Shown here in pieces: positions 1 to 6,535 of a DNA stretch of 14,701 bases. The notes below the pieces were generated by a model that did not search any database, was not told where the DNA came from, and worked only from the letters and a program-made list of their open reading frames with translations. The DNA is from an uncultured Eubacteriales bacterium (GTDB taxonomy: Bacteria; Bacillota; Clostridia; Christensenellales; CAG-917): positions 1 through 14,701 of the forward strand of contig URIX01000044.1 of the NCBI GenBank assembly GCA_900547975.1, given 5' to 3'. Position 1 is the first letter of the stretch; each line of letters starts with the position of its first letter. Made by a program: the position numbers and the translations under genes.

Positions 1-40
1 AACGAAGTTTATTGCTTGGCACCGCACTTGTTCTCGCAAT

Positions 41-125
41 CACTAACCGCGCAAGCCCTCTTTACTCTCAAAAATAAGACGGGCAAGAACTCAAATCGCA
101 ATTCCGTGCGAGTGCTTGCTTGGTG
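41..125 (+). repeat. Diverged copy of the 168-bp repeat unit
   Basis: Read on the + strand, this segment aligns with the minus-strand reading of the tandem unit at 680-1074. Both contain, in the same order and at nearly the same spacing, ctaaccgcgca, aagacgggcaa followed by aactcaa, and tgcttggtg. By eye about three quarters of positions agree over 85 nt, with two single-base indels. The terminator-hairpin half of the unit is not recognisable here. This makes the unit a dispersed family, with a copy in the opposite orientation, and not only a local tandem duplication. Confidence 0.6.
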
Positions 126-274
126 AGGGCGTGCTATGCACGCAAGCGGACAAATGCTCACTCATTCAAGGTGTACTTATAAACGGAATGTGCTAATTCG
201 CAGACGGAACACGAGCCGCAAGGCGGCGAGAAAAGGGAGCGCCGAACTTTCGTCACGCACAAGCCCTTTTGCTT

Positions 275-296
275 CAACTGCAACAGGTTGCAGTTG
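275..296. repeat. Short perfect hairpin
   Basis: Arms caactgcaac (275-284) and gttgcagttg (287-296) form a perfect 10-bp inverted repeat with a 2-nt centre. There is no T-run next to it, so it is not an intrinsic terminator. It may be a structural part of a larger repeat or a protein-binding palindrome; function unknown. Confidence 0.5.
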
Positions 297-433
297 TTCG
301 CCTTTGTGCTTTGCGTTCCTCGTCCCACACGCCAAAAACTACGCTTCCATCATATAACACACACATAAGTTCGCTTGTTTTTGACGTGCGGGAACCCTTG
401 TGCGTGTAGTACAAGCGACTGCGCCGTCCGTTG

Positions 434-463
434 GCCACTGCCTGGCGCACAAAGCGCAGTGGC
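434..463. repeat. Short hairpin, 8-bp arms
   Basis: gccactgc (434-441) and gcagtggc (456-463) are perfect inverted arms around a 14-nt centre. No T-run follows on either strand. Function unknown. Confidence 0.4.
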
Positions 464-679
464 ATAACAAGGGGACGATACTTATCTATGTGAGTGCCGA
501 CTTCCCCTCTTGCGAACGATGTGCAATCTTGTAGAGAATTGGCGCAAGTTTGAGCAATAGGGGAAAGCCCGAAGGGAAGGGGTGATATGTTATTTTAGAG
601 TACTCGAAGGTTACTTTTGTAGAGGAAGAATTACCCCCGTGAGGAAGGGAAAAAAGTTTTATAAAATTTTGAAAGATTG

Positions 680-1074
680 AGATTAAAAAAGCGATATATA
701 AAAAGAAAGCACGCAATGGCGTGCCTTCTGTAAGCATAGCGACGTATGCGCCAAAGGCGCAAACACCAAGCAGATAATCTTGCGCAACTGCGGCTTGAGT
801 TTTTGCCCGTCTTGTTTTGATAGCAAAGATTCTCTGCGCGGTTAGAGAGATTAAAAAAGCGATATATAAAAAGAAGGCACGCAATGGCGTGCCTTCTGTA
901 AGCATAGCGACGTATGCGCCAAAGGCGCAAACACCAAGCAGATAATCTTGCGCAACTGCGGCTTGAGTTTTTGCCCGTCTTGTTTTGATAGCAAAGATTC
1001 TCTGCGCGGTTAGAGAGATTAAAAAAGCGATATATAAAAAGAAGGCACGCAATGGCGTGCCTTCTGTAAGCATA
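680..1074 (-). repeat. 168-bp tandem repeat, about 2.3 copies
   Basis: Two complete units begin at 682 and 850, and a 57-nt partial third begins at 1018. Units 1 and 2 differ at one base (a at 708, g at 876), which points to recent duplication or homogenisation, unless it is an assembly artefact. Each unit contains a terminator-like hairpin (see 1036-1065) and a second small stem gcgcc/ggcgc. Because 168 is divisible by three, frames stay open across the array: 486-1073 (195 codons, a 56-residue hydrophobic repeat) and 631-1212. Two different frames are open over the same DNA, neither has a ribosome site and both run through terminators, so I do not call them genes. Confidence 0.9.
1036..1065 (-). 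terminator. Intrinsic terminator of the MFS gene
   Basis: On the minus strand an 11-bp perfect stem (1055-1065 with 1040-1050) and a 4-nt loop are followed directly by a run of five T (1036-1040) and, further on, six T. It lies 17 nt beyond the stop codon at 1083. The hairpin recurs at 872-897 (perfect) and 704-729 (one stem mismatch), so transcripts leaving the MFS gene meet three terminator copies in series. Confidence 0.85.
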
Positions 1075-1082
1075 TCGCTTTT

Positions 1083-3110
1083 TTAATCTGCGTCGAGCGC
1101 ATCCAATCTGATTTGTTTCTTTTCCTCTTTGGTGAGTTTTCTGCCTTTGGTGAGTTGCTTGCTGTCGCCGTGTTTGACAAAGAACATCAACACGATTGCG
1201 ATGACGATGCAAGCCGCGCTGTAAAGGAACAAATATTTGTTACCGCCTGCGTCCATAATCGCGCCGCCGATTGCGGGGGTGATTGCTTGCGCGGACATCG
1301 TTGCGACGTAGTAGTAACCTGTGTATTGACCGACCGTTTCCGCCGTCGAAAGTTCGGTGACCATCGGGAACGTGTTGACGTTTGCAATGATAAGGCCGAA
1401 GCCTGCGATGAGGTAGAACAGAGCGAACAGCACAGCGGGGATAGCCGCAACGTCGTTGGGTGCAACTGCGAAGCAGATAAGCACGAATGAAACGACTGCG
1501 AGTGCGAAGCCGATCATAATGGATTTTCTTCTGCCGATTTTTGCCGCCATATAACCGACGGGGATAAATGCGATTGCGCTTATGCCCATCGAAACGCCCG
1601 ATATAATGGACGCAACGCCTGCGGAAAGGTTGAGTGCTTTCGTCGTGTAAATGGAAAGGTTGGACGAAACCGCGTTGTAGCCCATAAACCACATAAAGAT
1701 GGAAGCGAGAATGAGCGCAAACGATTTGAGTCTGCCTTTTTCGAGGTCGTTTTTCGAGCCCCACCATTCTTTGGGGGACTGATGCTTTTTCTTCGTGTTT
1801 TCAACAACTTGTTTTGCAAAATCGAGAGTTTCGGGTGCGACTTCTTCTTTGGCCGTGCCGTTGACGATTTCTTGCACTTCGCCGTCGGGCTTGCTGTCGA
1901 GGTTGTATTCTGCGTCGCCTTCGGAAATGAGTTCTTCGGCAAATTTTTCCGCTTCGGGATTCTCGCCTTCCGCAAAGTCGTCGATTTCGTATTTTTTGCA
2001 GATTTCTTGGCATTTTGCAACCAACTTACGCTCGTTGACGAGAGCGAGGAATCCTGCCAGAAGCAAGAGCATACCCGCCGCAACCGAACCGAAGATGATG
2101 ACGTAGTTTTCAAGGCGTTGACCGAACAGAACCACCGTGTAAATCAAAAACGCTATTGCGCCGCCGATACCGCCGCAAAGATTGATGATTGCGTTTGCTT
2201 GCGAGCGCAAAGGCTTGGGCGTGACGTCGGGCATAAGCGCGACTGCGGGGGAACGGAATGTTGCCATTGCGATAAGCACCAAAAGAAGAATGACCATATA
2301 CACGACGAGGCTCTTGATGCCTGAACCGTCCTCGGCTTTTGTGCATTTTTCGTGAACCTCGTTGCTTATGTAGGTGTTCATACCTGCCGCAACGTATTTC
2401 TTGTAAGCGGCGTTGCTGTCAACGAGGTCTTGATACGTCTTGCCTTCGACGGGCGAGGCGGCAGACAAATCTTCGACGACGTTGCCGTCATAATAGTACG
2501 TCGTTGCGCCGAGCATATTGAGGACGGCTTTTTTGGATGTCATCTTGCCGTAGTAGCGCAAAGAAACGAAGTCTTCTCTTGTGACCTTATTATTGTTGAG
2601 ATAGGTGAGGTCGCAATAGTTTGCGCTGCCTTCCTTGCCTGCGACTGCGTTGTCGTACCATTCTTCGAGAAGCGGTTGCATAAACGTGTCGCTGTCGAGT
2701 TGCGTTTCGATTTGAGTGGTGAGTTCTTCCGCTTTTGCTTGCTGTTTGAGTGTAGCAACGGGAACGAACACCATAAGCACTACCGCGCAAACCGTACCGA
2801 TGACGATAAACGGCGTACGGCGACCCCATTTTTTGACGAGTTTGCCGTGAGCGTTGTCGCTGAGTTTGCCGAAAAGCGGCAACATAAAGAGGGACAAGAG
2901 GTTGTCAAGACCCATAATGATACCGCGCGCCCAACTCGGCAAGCCGTATGCGTGTTCCAAAAGAAGGGGAACGACAAAGTCGTATGCCGTCCAAAACAGC
3001 ATAATGATTGCAAACGCAAAGCCGACCTTGAAGGTCTGCGGATAGTCGAGTTTGAGAGGCGGTCTGCCTTTCTCGTCGAGTACTGGTGCGGGTTTTTCCT
3101 TTTTACTCAT
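1083..3110 (-). CDS. MFS transporter, SLC45/GPH-like sugar symporter
   Basis: A 675-residue polytopic membrane protein with about twelve hydrophobic segments, most similar by eye to the SLC45/GPH branch of the major facilitator superfamily, which moves sugars with protons or cations. The loop after segment 2 carries the MFS signature (GKLSD at 81-85, GRRTP at 96-100), and a second-half counterpart is AAKIGRR at 522-528. Two soluble insertions make it longer than usual family members: about 145 residues (121-265) predicted outside the cell between segments 3 and 4, and an acidic cytoplasmic loop of about 100 residues (359-460) between the two halves. The start is fixed by AGGAG six bases before ATG. 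A near-consensus promoter lies upstream and a terminator follows. The last codon and stop lie inside a repeat terminus. The substrate cannot be read from sequence. Confidence 0.8.
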   Translation of the reverse strand: MSKKEKPAPVLDEKGRPPLKLDYPQTFKVGFAFAIIMLFWTAYDFVVPLLLEHAYGLPSWARGIIMGLDNLLSLFMLPLFGKLSDNAHGKLVKKWGRRTPFIVIGTVCAVVLMVFVPVATLKQQAKAEELTTQIETQLDSDTFMQPLLEEWYDNAVAGKEGSANYCDLTYLNNNKVTREDFVSLRYYGKMTSKKAVLNMLGATTYYYDGNVVEDLSAASPVEGKTYQDLVDSNAAYKKYVAAGMNTYISNEVHEKCTKAEDGSGIKSLVVYMVILLLVLIAMATFRSPAVALMPDVTPKPLRSQANAIINLCGGIGGAIAFLIYTVVLFGQRLENYVIIFGSVAAGMLLLLAGFLALVNERKLVAKCQEICKKYEIDDFAEGENPEAEKFAEELISEGDAEYNLDSKPDGEVQEIVNGTAKEEVAPETLDFAKQVVENTKKKHQSPKEWWGSKNDLEKGRLKSFALILASIFMWFMGYNAVSSNLSIYTTKALNLSAGVASIISGVSMGISAIAFIPVGYMAAKIGRRKSIMIGFALAVVSFVLICFAVAPNDVAAIPAVLFALFYLIAGFGLIIANVNTFPMVTELSTAETVGQYTGYYYVATMSAQAITPAIGGAIMDAGGNKYLFLYSAACIVIAIVLMFFVKHGDSKQLTKGRKLTKEEKKQIRLDALDAD

Positions 3111-3141
3111 AATAATCTCCTACAACAGAATATCCGTAAAT

Positions 3142-3161
3142 TACGCGTACGCACGCGCACG
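3142..3161. other. Alternating pyrimidine-purine tract in the MFS leader
   Basis: Twenty bases alternate strictly pyrimidine and purine, mostly CG and CA steps. They fall within the predicted 62-nt 5' untranslated region of the MFS transcript. Such tracts can adopt Z-DNA under supercoiling; no function is shown here. Confidence 0.4.
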
Positions 3162-3178
3162 ATAATACAGATAAATAT

Positions 3179-3207
3179 ATTATAGTGTAAAAATGTCGGA
3201 TTGTAAA
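3179..3207 (-). promoter_or_regulatory. Sigma-A promoter of the MFS gene
   Basis: On the minus strand TTTACA (3202-3207) and TATAAT (3179-3184) are separated by 17 bp, one mismatch from consensus. The start point would be near 3172, giving a leader of about 62 nt before the ATG at 3110. It lies in the gap downstream of the chromate-transporter operon, where I see no terminator, so read-through into the MFS gene is possible. Confidence 0.7.
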
Positions 3208-3266
3208 TACACAATATAAGCCAAAAATGTAAATTTATTGTAAAATGCGCGGTGGTTGTCAAGGAC

Positions 3267-3869
3267 TTACAGACTTATAAATCCATAGCAAAGCATTCCG
3301 ATGGCGGCGGATATGACGATAATAAGAATAGGTTGCAGTGTTTTGCCTTTGATTTTTACAAACGATATGCCGAATAGAAATACGAAAAGGCAAGTGCCTA
3401 TCAAGTCGAATTGTACGGCGTCGTGAGAGAGAACGCTCGATATTCCGAATAGCGTTGACAGCACAAACCCCACGAACACGGCAACGAGCAATCCCGTCAC
3501 CGTCGAGCGAACATATGAGAAGACGCTTTGCACGGCAGGTTTTTTTATGAGGTTTGAAAACGCCATTGCGACGAGCGTTATGATAATAAGAGAGGGAAGC
3601 ACCACGCCGAAAGTAGCGCAAACCGCGCCGAGTATGCTTTCGCCGACGCCCGCCGATTGCAAGACGGACACACCCGTATACGTCGCAATATTCACGGCAA
3701 ACGGTCCCGGCGTGCTTTCGGAAATTGCGATAAAGGATTGCACTTCTTCAATCGTCAGCCAGCCTTTTTCGACGACTTCCTGACTTATCATGGGAATCAT
3801 CGCTTGCCCGCCGCCTATCGTGAAAAGCCCTATTTTGAAAAACGTCCAAAAGAGTTGAAGATATATCAT
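3267..3869 (-). CDS. Chromate transporter, half-size ChrA, second partner
   Basis: A 200-residue membrane protein of the CHR (chromate ion transporter) family in its short single-domain form. Visible family motifs are GGGQAM at 19-24 and ESTPGP at 51-56, followed by an NIATYTG stretch, then alternating hydrophobic segments. Short CHR proteins usually occur as adjacent pairs that work together, and the neighbour upstream is the partner. Its ATG overlaps the partner's TGA by four bases (ATGA), with a GAGGGGG ribosome site inside the upstream gene, so translation is probably coupled. Long ChrA proteins export chromate or take up sulfate; for short pairs in anaerobes the physiological substrate is often unproven. 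Confidence 0.88.
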   Translation of the reverse strand: MIYLQLFWTFFKIGLFTIGGGQAMIPMISQEVVEKGWLTIEEVQSFIAISESTPGPFAVNIATYTGVSVLQSAGVGESILGAVCATFGVVLPSLIIITLVAMAFSNLIKKPAVQSVFSYVRSTVTGLLVAVFVGFVLSTLFGISSVLSHDAVQFDLIGTCLFVFLFGISFVKIKGKTLQPILIIVISAAIGMLCYGFISL

Positions 3870-4633
3870 TTTTCATCCCCCTCTTTGACGTTATTCGATA
3901 CGGTTTGAATTTTGGAAATATGTGCTAAATTTTCGCAATCGGCAGTTTTGTATGTGGAATCGAGATTGTAAACGTCGGTTTCGCGCACATACTCGCCCTT
4001 TTCGAGAGTGCGTCCCACGCGTTCGTTAAAGTATTCGGGCGTACCTACCGAGTGCAGAATTTTCTTGTCGTACACGCTCTTTATCGCCATTGCCACGCAC
4101 GCTATGACTATGGTCGAAAGTATGATGTATATCACTCGAACGTTTGTCAAAAGCACGAGCAAAAACGACGCGAGCATAAGCAAGTAGGACAGCAAATTCT
4201 TTTTAACGTCTTTGAAAAACGTGAACACCGCTTTTGCAATCAGCACCAAAACGCCCACGCGTATACTCTTGAAAAAGTAGCCTGCCCATACGTTGTCTTT
4301 TACGAGTTCGATGACGTAACTTAGCGCGATTATGACGACGAGCGAGGGTATAACAACGCCCAATGTCGCAACGATTCCGCCGAGAACGCCGCACTTTTTC
4401 ACGCCTATGTAGGTTGCCGTGTTTATGGCGATAGGCCCCGGCGTACTTTCCGCAATGGCAAACACGTCGGCAAGTTCGTTGTGGGTTATCCACCTTTGCT
4501 TTTTGACGACTTCGGCTTCTATGAGCGACAGCATCGCATATCCGCCCCCAAACGAAAACAAGCCTATTTTGAAAAATATGCCGAACAGTTTTAACAGGGA
4601 TAACAGATATTGTTTCTTGCTTTGCTTTTCCAT
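3866..4633 (-). CDS. Chromate transporter, half-size ChrA, first partner
   Basis: A 255-residue CHR-family membrane protein, first gene of a two-gene operon. Motifs GGGYAM (29-34) and ESTPGP (62-67) with a following NTATYIG mirror those of its partner. About 185 residues form the membrane domain. The last 70 residues are a hydrophilic, charged tail with no domain I recognise, absent from the partner. A strong promoter lies just upstream; the predicted leader is only about 9 nt and no Shine-Dalgarno sequence precedes the ATG. The N-terminus with its lysine-rich lead-in to the first hydrophobic segment supports this start. Confidence 0.87.
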   Translation of the reverse strand: MEKQSKKQYLLSLLKLFGIFFKIGLFSFGGGYAMLSLIEAEVVKKQRWITHNELADVFAIAESTPGPIAINTATYIGVKKCGVLGGIVATLGVVIPSLVVIIALSYVIELVKDNVWAGYFFKSIRVGVLVLIAKAVFTFFKDVKKNLLSYLLMLASFLLVLLTNVRVIYIILSTIVIACVAMAIKSVYDKKILHSVGTPEYFNERVGRTLEKGEYVRETDVYNLDSTYKTADCENLAHISKIQTVSNNVKEGDEK

Positions 4634-4648
4634 AGTTTTGACAAAAAG

Positions 4649-4677
4649 AGTATATCACTCACACTCGTCGTTGTAAA
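4649..4677 (-). promoter_or_regulatory. Sigma-A promoter of the chrA pair
   Basis: On the minus strand TTTACA (4672-4677) and TATACT (4649-4654) are 17 bp apart. The start point would be near 4642, only about nine bases before the ATG at 4633. Confidence 0.65.
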
Positions 4678-4691
4678 GTGCGCTCAAACCC

Positions 4692-4720
4692 TTTGCCAAA
4701 ACGCAAATTCGTGCTAAAAT
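4692..4720 (+). promoter_or_regulatory. Extended -10 promoter of nrdG, probably leaderless
   Basis: TTTGCC (4692-4697), a 17-bp spacer, and TGC directly before TAAAAT (4715-4720) form an extended -10 promoter. Only six bases separate the -10 box from the ATG at 4727, so transcription should start at or beside the A of the start codon. No Shine-Dalgarno is present or could be transcribed from this promoter. It is back-to-back with the chrA promoter. Confidence 0.6.
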
Positions 4721-4726
4721 ATAAAT

Positions 4727-5422
4727 ATGATACTTTGCGGATACGAAAAATTTTCAATGGTCGATTTCGACGGCAAAATCGCCTGCACCGTGTTTACGGG
4801 CGGGTGCAATTTCCGCTGTCCGTTCTGCCACAACGCGCCGCTTGTCGTCGGCAACCTCAAATCGCAGCAAATCGACGAAAGCGAGGTTTTCGATTATCTT
4901 CAAAAGCGCAAAGGACTTGTGGACGCCGTTTGCGTGACGGGCGGAGAACCCACACTTCAACCCGACCTCTGCGATTTTTTGGCAAAGGTGAGAAGTATGG
5001 GTTATGCAACCAAACTCGACACCAACGGACTTCGCCCCGACGTGCTCAAAGCCGTGCTCGACGACAAACTCGTCGATTACGTCGCAATGGACGTGAAAAA
5101 CAGTCCCGAAAAATATGCGCACACCGTCGGCGTTCAAAACGTCGATATGGGCAAAATTCTCGGCAGCATTCAACTTCTCAAAGACAGCGGCATAGATTTT
5201 GAGTTCCGCACAACTCTCATCAAAGAGTTCCACACCGCCGATGACGTTCAAAAAATCGCCTATCTCGTGTCGGGTGCGCCTCGCTACTTTATGCAAAAAT
5301 ACAACGACAACGACGGTTGCATCGCGCACGGTTACACCCCCGTACCCAAAGCCGATGCGGAAAGTTACAAAGAGTATTTTGCGGGGAAGGTTGGTATAGT
5401 CTCTCTTCGCGGCTATAAGTAA
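4727..5422 (+). CDS. nrdG: Anaerobic ribonucleotide reductase activating protein, NrdG2 type (radical SAM)
   Basis: A 231-residue radical SAM enzyme. The cluster motif CxxxCxxC is at C27, C31 and C34 within GGCNFRCPFCHN, and the SAM-binding TGGEPT is at 72-77. The N-terminus (GYEK, then DFDGKIA) and the TGGEPT context match the NrdG2-like family annotated as activating protein of the anaerobic class III reductase, which puts the glycyl radical on NrdD. No nrdD is in this window, so the partner is elsewhere; the wider family also includes activases of uncertain target. The start at 4727 is chosen because the family N-terminus begins there, although no ribosome site precedes it. The stop codon coincides with the left end of a repeat element. 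Confidence 0.8.
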   Translation: MILCGYEKFSMVDFDGKIACTVFTGGCNFRCPFCHNAPLVVGNLKSQQIDESEVFDYLQKRKGLVDAVCVTGGEPTLQPDLCDFLAKVRSMGYATKLDTNGLRPDVLKAVLDDKLVDYVAMDVKNSPEKYAHTVGVQNVDMGKILGSIQLLKDSGIDFEFRTTLIKEFHTADDVQKIAYLVSGAPRYFMQKYNDNDGCIAHGYTPVPKADAESYKEYFAGKVGIVSLRGYK

Positions 5423-5546
5423 AACTGCGCTATTTGGCGTGATACTTCGTCAGCGCACCTCATCCGACAACTCATTTACGCTTTGTAAATTAGGGTTGCC
5501 GTTTGAGGTGCGCTTCCTTGTCTGACGCTCAAATATCGCAGTTTTA
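5420..5546. repeat. Structured repeat element copy 1, MITE-like
   Basis: Ends taaaactgcg (5420-5429) and cgcagtttta (5537-5546) are perfect 10-bp inverted repeats, and weaker pairing continues inward for about 15 nt. The core is a long stem-loop: 11 bp at 5452-5462 with 5504-5514, then an interrupted stem, then atttac/gtaaat at the tip. The first three bases are the nrdG stop codon. No T-run follows the stem, so it is not a typical terminator. No target duplication is visible. Confidence 0.7.
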
Positions 5547-5595
5547 CGCTTAATAATAATGTGTTTCGTTCTTCATCTCAATATTGCGGTTGAGA
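5514..5595 (+). repeat. Direct repeat, right flank of element copy 1
   Basis: This 82-nt segment recurs at 5696-5774. After a loosely matching first 16 nt, the sequence from 5530 onward matches almost exactly, differing by a 3-nt indel in a taa run and one t/c change. Its end holds a small stem, tctcaa/ttgaga, around an 8-nt loop. It forms the conserved right half of a tandemly duplicated intergenic element of about 180 bp. Confidence 0.85.
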
Positions 5596-5695
5596 GGATT
5601 GAAATATTGTGATGTTGGCGAATAACTGTGTCAAAACCCTTTTGCTCATCCGTCACGTACGATTTAGTACGCTGGGCGGATTCACAAAAGGGTTT
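5596..5695. repeat. Structured repeat element copy 2, variable core
   Basis: Between the two direct repeats lies a second left half and stem. TTGGCG...ACT...GTCA matches the left flank of copy 1 (14 of 20 positions), and CTCATCCG occupies the same place in the stem (5459-5466 in copy 1, 5645-5652 here). The rest of the stem sequence differs from copy 1, yet a long hairpin is kept, with atccg/cggat and gtac/gtac pairs near the tip. Confidence 0.6.
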
Positions 5696-5703
5696 TTCCT
5701 TGT
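5633..5703. terminator. Bidirectional intrinsic terminator between nrdG and rubrerythrin
   Basis: A 12-bp perfect outer stem (5633-5644 with 5685-5696) is followed on the + strand by TTTTTCC and then TTGTTTTT; on the minus strand the stem itself ends in a T-run. It sits between converging genes nrdG (+) and rubrerythrin (-) and is the hairpin core of repeat element copy 2. Confidence 0.6.
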
Positions 5704-5774
5704 TTTTCATCCAAATATCGCAGTTTTACGCTTAATAATGTGTTTCGTTCTTCATCTCAATATCGCGGTTGAGA
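5696..5774 (+). repeat. Direct repeat, right flank of element copy 2
   Basis: Second copy of the segment at 5514-5595 (79 nt here). It ends 24 bp before the 3' end of the rubrerythrin gene. Nothing gene-like is present anywhere in 5423-5798: the whole gap is repeat elements plus a short AT-rich remainder. Confidence 0.85.
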
Positions 5775-5798
5775 AAAACAATCTATATTTTCCCTATA

Positions 5799-6392
5799 TT
5801 ATGCGCGGGATTGAGGCGTTTTGACGTTTACGAAGCCTTGCGCGGCTTTGCAAAGAGGGCACTCTTTCCAAGCCTCTTTCGACGAGGATTCGTAACCGCA
5901 ACCCGAGCAACGCCACGTCGTTGGTTTCTCTTTTTTGTAGAGTGTGTCGTTTTTGAGTTGATTGTGCAAGTCCTCGAAGGTCTTTTTGTGCTGCTTTTCG
6001 ACGTCGGCAAGCATTTTGAAGGTGTTTGCGATGTTCTCGAAGCCTTCCGAGCGCGCCGTTTTTTCAAAGGACTTGTACATTTTGATTTCGGTTTCGTGGT
6101 CTTCGGCGGCGAGTTTGAAGTTGTCCGTCAAATCCCATTTTTCCTTGAACGGATAACCGGCGGTTATGTCGATGTTGTCGATTTGCTCTTTGCTCGATTG
6201 CTGAATGAGCGTGTACAAGAGTCTTGCGTGGTTAAATTCGTTGTACACGATTTTGTCCACCACTTCGGCGAGGGCGTTGTAGCCTTGATTGCGCGCGCCG
6301 TATTCGATAAACTGGTATCTGACGTACGCTTGCGTTTCGCCGACGTACGCGCGTGCGAGGTTTTGATAGGTTTTGCTGTCTTGAAGTTTCAT
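5799..6392 (-). CDS. rbr: Rubrerythrin
   Basis: A 197-residue cytoplasmic non-haem di-iron protein that reduces hydrogen peroxide in anaerobes, taking electrons through rubredoxin or NADH-dependent partners. The ferritin-like domain (about 1-145) carries the di-iron ligand set E19, E52, H55, E97, E132 and H135. The C-terminal rubredoxin-like domain binds one iron through C162, C165, C178 and C181 (CSGC, then CPLC). Length and domain order are normal. The frame is open 32 codons further upstream, but the start at 6392 is chosen because AAGGAGAAG precedes it and the family begins here. It is divergent from the Fe-S carrier gene, with a 190-bp gap that probably holds both promoters. I see no clear PerR box. 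Confidence 0.95.
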   Translation of the reverse strand: MKLQDSKTYQNLARAYVGETQAYVRYQFIEYGARNQGYNALAEVVDKIVYNEFNHARLLYTLIQQSSKEQIDNIDITAGYPFKEKWDLTDNFKLAAEDHETEIKMYKSFEKTARSEGFENIANTFKMLADVEKQHKKTFEDLHNQLKNDTLYKKEKPTTWRCSGCGYESSSKEAWKECPLCKAAQGFVNVKTPQSRA

Positions 6393-6506
6393 ATGCTTCT
6401 CCTTTTTTTGAATTATGCAAAGATTATTGCAATTTTTGCGGCGTTTTATTCGGATTTTTGACCGCAAAATGCAATATTTCATTTGCAATCAAAATGCGAA
6501 AAAGTC

Positions 6507-6535
6507 TTTTAATATCCGCGCGGAAGTGGTATCAT
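6507..6535 (+). promoter_or_regulatory. Candidate promoter of the mrp cluster
   Basis: TGG directly before TATCAT (6530-6535) gives an extended -10, with a weak -35 (TTTTAA, 6507-6512) 17 bp upstream. The leader would be about 40 nt. Confidence 0.35.

Larger units (their letters stand above)
1..679. other. Intergenic repeat-rich stretch, no convincing gene
   Basis: I find no credible gene here. Short open frames exist on both strands (for example 136-357 + and 274-465 -), but they overlap each other, have no ribosome-binding site and match no family I recognise. The stretch holds a diverged repeat copy (41-125), two small hairpins (275-296 and 434-463), and two segments (594-604 and 638-662) that recur inverted near the right end of the window. 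It reads as accumulated non-coding repeat sequence. The left edge is cut by the window, so a gene 3' end just outside cannot be excluded. Confidence 0.6.
680..1089. mobile_element. Putative 410-bp non-autonomous element with 18-bp terminal inverted repeats
   Basis: The 18-mer agattaaaaaagcgatat opens the array at 680-697, and its exact reverse complement closes it at 1072-1089. The same 18-mer recurs in direct orientation at each unit junction (848-865 and 1016-1033). Perfect terminal inverted repeats around a gene-free body resemble a MITE. The right terminus lies inside the 3' end of the MFS gene and supplies its last codon and stop. I see no target-site duplication, and no transposase is present. 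Alternatively, the inverted arm arose by local inversion during repeat amplification. Confidence 0.45.

Noticed and set aside
136..465. Short frames of 73 (+) and 63 (-) codons in the left gap
   Set aside because: They overlap on opposite strands, have no ribosome site or recognisable family, and lie in repeat-rich sequence.
486..1073. 195-codon minus-strand frame with a 56-residue hydrophobic repeat
   Set aside because: It exists because the 168-bp unit is divisible by three. A second frame is open over the same array, there is no ribosome site, and both frames run through the terminator hairpins.
680..1074. CRISPR array
   Set aside because: There are only 2.3 copies of a contiguous 168-bp unit with no unique spacers, and no cas genes.
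3240..3250. taaaatgcgc near the end of the chrA operon as another repeat end
   Set aside because: Only about ten bases match the copy at 14583 and the match does not continue, so chance is likely.
5420..5774. Integron attC-like sites
   Set aside because: Conserved flanks around variable stems suggested it, but the RYYYAAC/GTTRRRY core sites, gene cassettes and an integrase are absent.
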